Part shown: one piece after another, positions 45,149 to 55,141 of the stretch
How the letters are laid out: each line of letters opens with the position of its first letter
Numbering within the stretch: the first letter of the stretch is position 1
NCBI GenBank assembly: GCA_006538405.1
Contig: BJKQ01000010.1
Span: 1,054,001-1,118,000 of the forward strand
Length of the DNA stretch: 64,000 nt
Direction: 5' to 3'
From: Hansfordia pulvinata
Taxonomy: Eukaryota > Ascomycota > Sordariomycetes > Xylariales
The notes under the pieces: generated by a model
Seen by the model: only the letters and a program-made list of their open reading frames with translations
Told to the model about the DNA's origin: nothing
The model's database searches: none
Made by a program: the position numbers and the translations under genes

Positions 45149-48100
45149 ATGGACTCCAGCATGTCCAAGCGCCGGAAACTCGACCACGCCAACGGCGGCT
45201 CCATCTTCGACGACAGCACCGCCTCCGCCGCCGCTATGGGCCTTTCCGGCGCCAGCGCCTTCGTCCTCGAGACCGACGAGCTGCTCAAGGAGGTCAAGCC
45301 CGACTATGCCTCGGCCTTCCCCGGCATACAGGACACCCTGCGCCAGTTCAAGGAGTCCATCGAGGCCCTGCGTCCGCACGAGCCCCGCCCCATCTCCGAT
45401 GCCACGGCCGACCTCGAGAAGTCCCGGCGCATCGCCGTTCCCTACCCGAGCCCGCGCCCCGCAAAGGACTCCCTCTACAAGCTGTCCCTCGCCGCGCCCG
45501 CCGGCGTCAATGTCGTCGGCAGCTTCGCCGCCAAGACCATGGTCAAGTCCCAGCCTGTCATGGCCGTCGACCTCATCGTCGCCCTGCCCGCCTCCATGCT
45601 CCAGGACAAGGACTTCCTGAACCTGCGATACTTCTACAAGCGCGCCTACTTTCTGGCCTGCCTGGCTGCCGACCTGCGTGACGCCCACGAGTCCACCATG
45701 AATTTCGCCTTTGAGAACCTCGGCGGAAATCACCTCACCCCCGTCTTGGTGGCGCGTCCCAGGGACGCCTCCATGAAGAAGAAGAAGAAGGCCGCCACCT
45801 CGACCTCGACCTCGACCTACGCCATTCGCATCATACCGACAGCCCCCGAGGGATACTTCCCCTCGGCAAAACTGACTGCCACCAGCAACGCCCTGCGTCC
45901 CGCTGCGTCCGCCGAGACCAAGGACCCCGAGGCCGCCGAAGTCAAGGCACCCACTCCCTTCTACAACTCGACCCTCAAGGCCGAGTCGCTCTTCACCCCG
46001 TATCTGCGACTGCTCCACAAAGCCGCCGCGTCGTGTGCCGCGTTCCAAGATGCCTGTATCCTGGGTCGCATTTGGCTGCAGCAGCGCGGATTCAGCAGCC
46101 ACATGGCTGGAGGGGGCTTCGGTCACTTTGAATGGGCCGCGCTCACGGCGCTGCTGCTCCAGGGCGGAGGCCGCAAAGGCGAGGCCGTGCTCTCGCCGTC
46201 GCTCCACAGCACCCAGCTCTTCAAGGCCACCCTGCAGTTCGTTGCATCTGCTGCCTTCCAGAAGAAGCCCGTCGTCATCGGCACGAGCGCCCAGTCCGTC
46301 GACAAGCTGCGCCAGCCTGGCCCTGTCCTGTACGACGGCGCGCGCGAGCTCAACATACTGTTCAAGATGACCCCGTGGTCGTGCCATCTCCTCACCGAGT
46401 ACGCCAAGTGGTCGCTGTCGGCCATGAACGCCAGCCCTCTCGACCAATTCGACCCTCTCTTCATCGTCAAGGCCGACCAGCCACTGCAACTGTACGATCT
46501 TCTCGTGGAGGTCGGCATCCCCTCCGCCAAGGACAGCCCTGCTTCCGCCGACTCGAGAGGTCACGTCTGGAACTTCTGCGACAGGGTCCACCAGACGCTC
46601 AAGGCGGCGCTCGGCGAGCGCGCCAGGCTCATCAGCATCACTGCCCCGCAGGCCTCGTCATGGGCGACCTCCGGGCTGCCTCCGAAGACCAAGGACGCAA
46701 GCATCTTGGTGGGCGTCATGGTGGACCCGATCAAGGCGACGCAGGGTCGGGAGCATGGCCCGCCATACGAGCAGAAGAAGGAGGCCGCCAAGTTCCGGGA
46801 GTTCTGGGGTGACAAGTCGGAGCTCTGGCAGTTCCCGGACGGCAACATTGTCGAGAGCCTGGACTGGACCGAGTTCGCCCCCCTGGGCTTCTTGGGCATC
46901 ATGGAGGCCATCATACGGCACATCCTGCACCGGCGGCTGAAGGTGGAGGAGGACGACCTCGAGTTCTACGGCCAGGACTTTGAGGGCGCCATCTCGGCCG
47001 CGCCCACCGACAAGACGGCCTTTGAGATCGTCAGGAAGGGGTTTCAGGTGTTCGAGAGGGACATCCGGGACCTGGAGGACCTCCCGCTGCACGTCAAGCA
47101 GATCGCCCCCGTGGCCCCCGAGCTGCGGCAGGCCTCGCTAGTCGTGCCGGAGCACGGCGCGGGCCGGCCCGCCCAGCCGCCCATGGACGTCATCGTCTCG
47201 TTCGAGGCGTCGGGCAAGTGGCCCGAGGACCTGGCGGCCATCCAGCGGGCCAAGATCGCCTTCCTGCTGAGGATCGGGTCCCTGCTCCGGGAGTCCAAGG
47301 ACGAGATCAAGACGCACCTAGGCCTCGAGGACGTGGAGGAGAGCAGCGACGCGCGAAACCTGGCGTTCCTCGACGTCGTGTACGCGGACGGCCCCGCCTT
47401 CCGGCTCCGCGTGCAGAGCGACCTCGAGGAGACGCTGCTGGACCGCAGGAGCAAGGACAAGACGGCGGAGCGCCACCAGCGCGCCGAGGCCGCCGAGCTC
47501 CTGGCCGACCTGCGCCGCACCTACGCCCTGCTGCCCCTGCACACCCAGACCATCGCCACGGCCTGCACGCGCTTCCCCGCGCTGTCGGCCTCGATGCGCC
47601 TCGTCAAGCAGTGGTTCAGCTCCCACAAGCTGTCGTGCCACTTCAGCGAGGAGCTGCTCGAGCTCTTCGCGCTGCAGGCCTTCCTGCGCCCGCAGCCGTG
47701 GCAGGCGCCCGCCAGCGCCATGACGGGCTTCCTGCGCACCCTCCAGCTGCTGGCGCGCTGGGACTGGCGCGACGAGGCCATGGTTGTCGACGCGTCCGCC
47801 GACGCGTCCGCCTCGGCCTCGTCCGAGCAGGGGCATGAGCAGCAGAAGCTGCGCGCCGACGTCGACACCCGCCTCGAGGCCTGGCGCAAGATCGACCCGG
47901 GCATGAACCGCACCGTGCTCTTCGTCGCCACGCAGCACGACGCCACGGGCGTCGCCTACACGCGCGACCAGCCCTCCCGCGTCGTCGCCACCCGCATGAC
48001 GGCCCTGGCCCGCTCCGCCTGCAAGCTGGTCAGGGGCGAGGTCCGCGATCCCGCCGCCGCCGCTGCCGCCGCCGCTTCCGGCTCTTTGCCCACGTCCTCT

Positions 48101-48681
48101 TCCTCTCCGGCAGCGGCCTCGGCCGCCGACCTCGACCCCCGCGCCCTCTTCCAGTCGCCCCTGCGCGACTACGACCTGATCATCCGCCTCTCGCCCAAAG
48201 CCCTGCGCGCCGCCGCCACCACCGCGACAACAGCAGACGGGAGCAGCATATCCAAGACATCGAGGTTCAAGAACCTAAGCGGGGGGCCGCGGGCGACGAC
48301 GACCTCCCGCCGCCCGCGCAGTCGTCCCCGGCGCGCGCCCTGCTGGCCCAGCTGCGCGCCCTGTACGGCGGGCCGCTGGTCTTCTTCCATGGCCTGGGGG
48401 GCGTCGGCGAGGACGAGGACCCCATCATAGCCGCCCTGTGGAACCCCCAGCTGCACGCCCGCGGCTTCACCGTGCACATGCCCTGCTCGCTGCGGCCGGC
48501 CAGGAAGGCCAAGGCCAAGAAGGCCCAGGGCAAGACACAGTCCGACCTCGACCGGGACGGCGGAGAGGAGGAGGAGGAGGAGGAGAAACAGTTGTACGAG
48601 GTCAACCGCGAGGCCATCCTGGCCGAGATCGCGCGCGTCGGCGGAGACCTCATCGAGGGCATCGATGTCAAGGACGCGTAG
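45149..48681 (+). CDS. UTP22: U3 snoRNP / SSU processome protein Utp22 (Nrap family); apparent frameshift
   Basis: A single intronless gene of about 1177 residues once repaired, the usual length for Utp22. Start MDSSMSKRRKLDHANGG. The N-terminal nucleotidyltransferase-like region has DSLYKLSLAAPAGVNVVGSF followed by MAVDLIVALPASMLQDKDFL (the degenerate DLxV strand of this polymerase-like fold), then FLNLRYFYKRAYFLA. Later marks: AACILGRIWLQQRGF-type helix (DACILGRIWLQQRGF), WDWRDEAMVV, and C-terminal GGPLVFFHGLGGVGEDEDPI with a Lys-rich tail. The frame is lost at the G run 48281-48286; a seventh G gives NLSGGAAGDDDLPPP and continues to the stop at 48679-48681. Utp22 works with Rrp7, Rrp36 and CK2 in the UtpC module for 18S rRNA maturation in the nucleolus, so a true null is unlikely. 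Confidence 0.92.
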
Positions 48682-49204
48682 GTGAGACGCCATTTGGACT
48701 GGACAAGTCCGCGCCGTGTGTTTCTAACTCATCAGAAGCCGCCGTCCACGAGGCAATTGACCGCGCAGTGAGAAGCATGTGTTGGCATGCTGGGCTGCTT
48801 GATGTATATATTCTTGCAAGTAGTGGGCTTGATAGAGCCACTGAGAGACACATAGATGTTTGCATTTCTACTGATCGAAATGGTGCCCCCAATAAATTCC
48901 TAGGATATGCCTGGGGGCTGCAAATGGCCATTTCGGGCCCCCTACCCGAGACGACAGTTTTCATCCCAGCCTCATTCACTTCTCTACCGTCACCCAAGTT
49001 TACGCGATGTTTGTTTACTCCATGGATCGCTCCCTTCAGGATGTGGCAGAGTGGTAGATGTCAGACGCCGCGGCCCGGCGAATCTCGGATTCATTTGCTA
49101 ACGAATGCGAAGACACATTGGACAGACCAACACGCCAACGGAACGTGTCTTGATTGTCCCAAGTCTTGTACATCTTCTATGCCTTCTTCTGCTACGCTAG
49201 CCCA
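48682..49204. other. Convergent 3' intergenic region
   Basis: 523 bases between the stops of Utp22 (+) and Sec24 (-). Contains both 3' UTRs; no gene or RNA recognised. Confidence 0.5.
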
Positions 49205-52200
49205 TCACCAGTAGCTTGGTCGGAACCCCGCAAAGCTTGAAGACACTGAGCTCCCACCAGTACCGGAGTCGTCGCCACTCTTACGTTGACCGGCGAGCTT
49301 GAGGAAAGGTTAGCCGTAGGTTCTTGCAGGGATGTTTCAATGAAGTTGCGTAATGATGGCGAGAATGGATGAAATGTCAGATTCAACAACTTACTTCCAG
49401 TTGCACTCCCTTGTGCACGTGGACCAGCCAGTCAACATAGCTCTGTGCTTCATTGTTGCGGTCCTCGACGAGGTTGCGCGCGAATTCAAACTCGGCACCA
49501 TCCAGACCCTGGCGCGCCAGCTGAATAGTCAAAGCCTTGGAGCCGCGAAGGCCACGCAGGAATTCGATGATGTTCCGGACTTGGGCGCTGAGATGAGTTT
49601 GCAGCACGGGCAGGGTGGATGCGTAGGGGTCAAGGGAGTTGAGGTTGTCACGACCCTCCCGAAAAGGTCCACCAGAAGGTTGGGCGAAGTCTGGGAGTGG
49701 AGCCACAGCAGACACTGCTGTCCGTTGTCAACCAGGTAGACGCCGCCAGGCTCGACGCGGCTGAACGAGGCGCGTGCGGCTGGGGGCATCTTCAAATGGC
49801 CGGTCGACTCATCGGCAAATCCTTCCTCGGGTTGCAGGTTGTGAATGGGGATCATGCGGGGGTAGAGATACAAGCTAAGCTCGCCAGCGCTCATAGACCG
49901 AATCATACGCATCTCGTGGACACGGCGGTCTGATGTCTCGTTGCCACCCTTGAAGGCGCGGCATTTGAGCAGAGCGAGCATGTACATGGAGAATTCCTTG
50001 AGCTTCTCGGGCATCACCAACTGGCCAGGCGGGTGATTCTGGGCAGAGAAATTCTTACGGTAGCCGGCCAAGATGTCGATTGTCCTTTCGGTCAAGCCCA
50101 GACGAATGTCTTTGAGCGAGATGGACGTGGAGGCCAGCTTTGAGGCGGCGTCCTTGGCCAGGATGGTGTAGACGGCGTCCTGGTCAATGAACTTCATGCA
50201 GTCCTTGGCGTTCTCGCTTACGCTCGCAATGACGTTGCTGCACCTCACCCTGCGCTGGCCCGAAGCTGTGGTGTACAGAAGGGCAGACTGGAAATGCGCG
50301 TCGAGCTTGGCGTCGAGTTTTCCATCGTAGCTGAAGGACACCCCAACAGCCTTGTCTGCATCAATGACGCCGATCTCCAGGTCGGCACCAAAGGTGTGCT
50401 GGACAAAATTACCGTGGTAGTTGGCGACCTGCAGGCCGTTGGAACTGCGGACCTTCATGAGGGCCTGGTAGCCCGTCTCTCGAGTCACAGTATGCCTAAT
50501 TTCCAACGACAGTTTGGCGTTGTCCCGACCAGCAACAAAATTGGGATAGTAAAACGTCTCGCCGCCCGTGGACGCGGAGACGTGGCCGATGGTGGCGATG
50601 TCCATGTAACCACCAGAGGGCGCGGCCAGAAAGAAGTCGGCACCGACGCCCGAGGCCACCATCTTTTCTGCCACCTTTTTCCAGCCAGGGTGCTCCGTGG
50701 AAAATAGCTTCTTGTCAGGTTCCCCGGCTTGGTACTTGCCGTCATCGCGAAGGAAGAGGCGGCCCGGGCCCCATGTCGGCAGAGCAGATAGAGAGCAGAC
50801 CATCTTGCCGCCCGTCTTCTCCAGTGCGGCCAGACAAGAAGACAGAGTCGGCAGAAGTGCTGGCTCGGCATTCTTGATGTCGGCAAATAATGTCGGAAGG
50901 CGTGTCAACAAGGTGGTGATGACATCCTTGGACTCGTAAGGGTCCACGAAAAGACCCTCGCTCAGGGGAACAAAGGGGTCTTCGATGTCGGGCATGATCA
51001 TCATTTGGGCTTGTTCCAGCGCAGCCTGCTCGAAAGTTAGCGGTGATCTGACGAAAGAGATTCAAGTACCAGTGCTGCGCAACGTGAACTAACGGCAACA
51101 CCAGACGGGCCATCTTGTACGTACACTGCAGTTGTAAAAGTGGATATCCTTGTCAAAAGTAACGAATCCGACTTTGGCGCCCGGGGGTATGCGGCGTTTA
51201 GGCTCTCCGTTCTCATCCATTTCCTCATTCTCGTCAGGCATGTAGAGCGCGGAGAGAATGCCCTCACAGAAAGCCTCCAAGAACCCCTTGTTGTAGGCCT
51301 CTTGGGTAACGTCAATCACGAACAGCCAGTTCAGCCCCACGGGCTCCTTCGTCCAATATTCCTTGGGAACGGTGAACTCGACCGTGCCGCGGCACAATTC
51401 GGGGCGCTGGTCACGGTCGACGCGAACTCCTTGAGGCGTGGTGGCGCAGAAGTATTCTGACGGGACGTCGTTCGGATAGGTGCAGAGGTTGCAGACAAAC
51501 TTGCTGCCGCCAGAGCGGAACATGACAAATGGGTTGATGTAGGCACGGCAGCGGCGGCAGCGAGGAGGCCCAAGCTCGCCAAAATCGAGAACAGGGACCT
51601 CTGCCTCGCCGGGGGCCAGCTTAGCAAGCGGCTGGAGTATGAGACCGAGGGGAAGGCCGGTGCTGGAGAGGCCGTCTTGGGCAGCCGGGATGTTGTTCAT
51701 CGTGAGCCGAGTAAATTTGGGAGACGCGTTGCCTTGGTCGTAAGCGACAAACGAGCAGGTGGCCGGCGGAGGCACATGGCGCTCAAAGGTGGGATAGACG
51801 TTTTCGAGGTAGTATGCCTGGGGGATGTCACGGGACACGGGGACGCTGGGGATGTCGTCGGCGGAGACCTGGCCGCCGCCTGAAGGAACGGCCTGAGCCT
51901 GGTCGGGCGGTGGTGCATGGCCCCGAGCAGCAAACTCGGCCGGGGTAGCAGGAGTGCCAGGCGAGAAGACGGGGTTGACGGGGGCCGGGAACTGGTTGTA
52001 GGCGGGCTGCCCAGGGGCGGGGACGGCAGCAGGGCTGGAGTTCAAGAAGGCCGAGGGTTGGGTGCCGGCCGGGGGCATGCCATTGAAGGGCTGGGATGAT
52101 CCAATGGGGGCGTCAACGTTGTGGTAGGCGTGGCGGTCCTTCTTCTTTCTCCGGGCCGTGTTCTGACCGTCGAGGGCCATGTTAGCCATCTGGGCGGCGA

Positions 52201-52477
52201 GATCAGGGGCTTCTTGGCCCGGATCGGCGGCAGGGGATCCATAGGGAGGCTGCTGTGGCTGGAATTGCTCTTGTTGCTGGAATTGCTGCTGCTGCTGCTG
52301 CTGTTGCTGGTATTGGTACTGCTGCTGGTACTGCTGCTCGTGGATCTGCTGCGCGTATTGTTGCTGGGCCACGGGTGGTTGGAACTGCTGGGCTGCAGGC
52401 TGCGAAGTGCGACTGGGGTCGTTGGGGTCGACCTGCTCGCCCTCGCCGAGGGCGTGGTACATGGCGTATTCGCTCAT
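49205..52477 (-). CDS. SEC24: COPII coat subunit Sec24; apparent frameshift
   Basis: Three exons: 52477-51125, 51025-49395, 49297-49205; 1025 residues after repair. The first 250 residues are Gln/Pro-rich and disordered, with CAG-coded Gln runs (52256-52345). Zinc finger: CRRCRAYINPF...CNLC. Trunk domain: NWLFVIDVTQEAYNKGFLEA, GFVTFDKDIHFYNC joined to SAALEQAQMMIMPD; then beta-sandwich, helical and gelsolin domains (GGVYLVDNGQQCLLWLH). The last exon gives LAGQRKSGDDSGTGG and ends FAGFRPSYW. Near the end NLLVDLFG and EGRDNLNSLDPYAS are in different frames; a fourth C at 49658-49660 (plus strand) restores LFGEGRDN, and there are no splice sites to explain it otherwise. Sec24 selects cargo and pairs with Sec23 on ER exit vesicles; it is essential in yeast. 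Confidence 0.95.
52256..52345 (-). repeat. Gln-rich CAG microsatellite in Sec24 N-terminus
   Basis: CTG/TTG triplets on the plus strand, coding QYQYQQQQQQQQQFQQQ-like sequence. Low complexity within the disordered part of the protein. Confidence 0.85.
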
Positions 52478-53749
52478 CGTGGAGGGCGCCGCCAGTCTGG
52501 ACGGTGATGAGGTGGCCGGGTGCGGGGAGTTGGGAAAGGGGCGGGCAGCACAGCAGTGGTGTGATGCGAAGCTGCTGGGTGGGTGCTACTGCTGCTGCTG
52601 GTGCTGCTGGCCCGAGGATCGTGGGGTTGGTCGTGGCTCGGAACGGTCGTCAGAATCGTGATCCAGTCAGGCGCGCATGCCGCAGGCCATTCTATCGCAA
52701 CAAGGTGTAGATAGGTGGCCGGCGGTCTATCGGTTTATTTTTAGACGGCGCCGGGGGCTGGTGGAGTTGGGAGCCAGCGCGGGACGGCAGTGCGTTGAGG
52801 CGAAGACGGGACAGGCCGGCGCAGGCAAAAGGTGGAAGGTGCGTGAGCGAGAGGGTGTTGGGAGGAGGTGTGAAGAAGTAGTGCTATCGTGGATGGTATC
52901 GCCGCCTCGTGTGACTGCCGCCGCTGCTGTTGCTGCTGTTGCTCGCCGCCGCGCGCGCCACAGAAGCAGAGCGCCCACCTCCCTGTATCGGACTTTCCTT
53001 CCAATTGCCGCCAGGCCAGCTCCTTCCTGCCCGCGCTCCAGTGTTGCTTGGTTCTGGCCACAGTAACCCGATTGATCCAACTGCCGCGACCGCAAGTATC
53101 GAACCTGCAGCAGTCTGCGGTAAGGTACATGGGCTCCCACATGCCACGTAACCTACGCTGGTGCGAACGTGGGACCTCGACTGGCTGGGCTGGGGCTCTT
53201 TTTTCAGCACAAGGAAGCAGATGTACTCCGCACGGGACCGCGCCCTGGCGCGCGATACTTGCTGTCTGCTTTCAAGATCCAGGTTCAATGATGGTGTTAG
53301 GACCGATATCTCCCAGAATCTCACCTGGGGATCTTCTTCATGGATGAACCGCAATCATTATCTGAAGATGGCATCGCAACATCGGCATGGGTACCTTACA
53401 GAGAAACGTTTCTGCAGCTTACATGTGCTCGTAGGTACCTGTCAGTTTTGCGCAGCTCGTGAGTTGCATCTGGTGACATTTGATGACACTACAGGCCCTC
53501 GGTCTCGAAAGTATCACAGTGCTTCTGTGCTTCTGCAGAGAGATGGCGGGGCTACCAGACCGCTACCTAAGGCCGTGGCATTGTACGGAGTAGCTCCGCC
53601 CCACCATTCTCGCGGAGGCTGCTCCCACTCGTCTCCGGTTTGCATGTGTCAGCTCCGAACTTCCACAGCTCTGACCCGGCGCAAAGCGACGAGCTCCTCA
53701 GCCATCATTGCAACCACCGTCGTCGGCTCATGTTCAGGGAGCGGCCGCC
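52478..53749. promoter_or_regulatory. Divergent promoter region: Sec24 / Cog5
   Basis: 1.27 kb between opposite start codons of two secretory-pathway genes. No gene supported. It holds GGTACC-type elements near 53391 and 53435. Confidence 0.5.
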
Positions 53750-55141
53750 ATGACGGCCAACGGCGAGGATGATGCGTCGTACATCGACTACGAGACGTTC
53801 CTCGACCCGGGCTTCAAGCCGGCTACCTTTGCCAACAGCCTGGTCTTGGCCACCAACAACCTCAGCAACCCCGACGAGGCCCTCGACTTGTCGACGCCCC
53901 TCTCTAAGGTCCTGTTCGACGCCCAGGATATAGACTCGCGAATCGACCTGCTCACCACCCGCTCCGCCCTGCCGCTGCTGGCGCACACCAAAGACCAGAC
54001 CGACGCCAGCACGCGCATTATTGCCGACATCGACTCCCAGGTCACCAGCCTCAACGAGAGCTACGCTCAGCTAGAACGCGAGGTCATCAAGAAGCATGCC
54101 GATGCCGACGAGGTACGCCAAGTCGCCACTCGTCTATGGGACACACTGCGCATGGGCCGGGCCGTCGGCCGCTGCCTGCAGCTGGGCCGCCAGCTCGAGG
54201 TGCAGCACGCCGAGGCGGCCGGCAGCAAGCGCTCGGGCGACAAGGAGGACCACCGCGCGCTGGCACGCTCCGCCGGCACCATTGTCTCCCTCCGCGAGGT
54301 GCTGGAGCGCCGGGCTCCCGGCGACGAGGGCCACGGGCTGGATCGGGTGCACGCGGTGCGCGCCCTGCAGGACAGCGTCGTGGCGCCCATCGAGCGCGCC
54401 GTGCGCAACACGTCGGAGCAGATCATACGCGAGTTCTCGATCGGCTCGGCGGCGGGCGCAGCCACGTTTGCGCAGAGCGAGGAGACCAGGGCTCGCACCG
54501 TGTCGGCCATGACGGCGCTGTACCTCATCTCCCCGACGCTGGGCGTCAAGCTCGACCGGTGGACGCCTCACCTGCTGCTGCAGGCCCTCGAAGTGTACCT
54601 GCGCAACGCGCTGCAGAGCTCCATTGCGTCGCTGGCGCGCTCGCTCGCCACGCTGCCCAGCCTCGACCGCACGCTTGCCGAGGTTGCCGCCCGGTGCCAG
54701 AACGTCCTGGCCCTCGAGATCATCCTCGAGACGACTCGGGCTCCGGCGCACCCGCTACTGCCAGCTCAGCCAGGCGGAGGTGCCTCGGAAAAGACTGGCG
54801 GCGGCAGCAGCGGCAGCAGCAATCTCCTGCAGCCCCTGCTGGCCCACCTGGAGACGGGGTCGCTGGCATCGTACTTCTGGCGGACGATGGCTGGCGGCCT
54901 GTCGACCCGGGTGCAGGAGATCGTGAACCGGGGCGGCGTGTCGGCGCGCACACTGCGGTCCAACAAAACGGCAGTGGGCGATGCTATCCGGGAGTGCGTG
55001 GTCAAGGGCAGCCAGCCGCCCAGCGCAGTTGCGGCGTCGGCCAAGGGTAAGACGGCCCGGGCAGACGGCGACAAGGCAGGAGGCTGGGACCGCGAGGTCG
55101 CCGTCATGGTGAGCAGCGTCGTGGGACACTTTGGGCGGTAG
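53750..55141 (+). CDS. COG5: Conserved oligomeric Golgi complex subunit 5
   Basis: Intronless, 463 residues. I chose ATG 53750 because it lies in a good context (gccgccatgacg) and begins at the acidic TANGEDDASYIDYETFLD that precedes FKPATFANSLVLATNN; upstream in-frame sequence has no ATG. The N-terminal part DLSTPLSKVLFDAQDIDSRI, then DASTRIIADIDSQVTSLNES, is the Cog5 start. It contains the long helical region that forms the tethering rod (LNESYAQLEREVIKKHADAD). No frame problem. It acts in lobe B of the COG tether for retrograde intra-Golgi traffic and glycosylation-enzyme recycling. It is divergent from Sec24, so the two share an upstream region. Confidence 0.88.
   Translation: MTANGEDDASYIDYETFLDPGFKPATFANSLVLATNNLSNPDEALDLSTPLSKVLFDAQDIDSRIDLLTTRSALPLLAHTKDQTDASTRIIADIDSQVTSLNESYAQLEREVIKKHADADEVRQVATRLWDTLRMGRAVGRCLQLGRQLEVQHAEAAGSKRSGDKEDHRALARSAGTIVSLREVLERRAPGDEGHGLDRVHAVRALQDSVVAPIERAVRNTSEQIIREFSIGSAAGAATFAQSEETRARTVSAMTALYLISPTLGVKLDRWTPHLLLQALEVYLRNALQSSIASLARSLATLPSLDRTLAEVAARCQNVLALEIILETTRAPAHPLLPAQPGGGASEKTGGGSSGSSNLLQPLLAHLETGSLASYFWRTMAGGLSTRVQEIVNRGGVSARTLRSNKTAVGDAIRECVVKGSQPPSAVAASAKGKTARADGDKAGGWDREVAVMVSSVVGHFGR

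Noticed and set aside
45089..46591. 500-residue minus-strand open frame opposite Utp22
   Set aside because: Antisense shadow of a GC-rich intronless gene; no family features.
42825..49660. Programmed frameshifting as an explanation for the frame breaks
   Set aside because: The sites share no slippery heptamer or downstream structure, affect unrelated proteins, and all need an added base in family-conserved sequence; error is simpler.
54136..55050. 304-residue plus-strand open frame inside Cog5
   Set aside because: Alternate frame of the same GC-rich coding sequence; Arg/Gly/Ala-rich without motifs.
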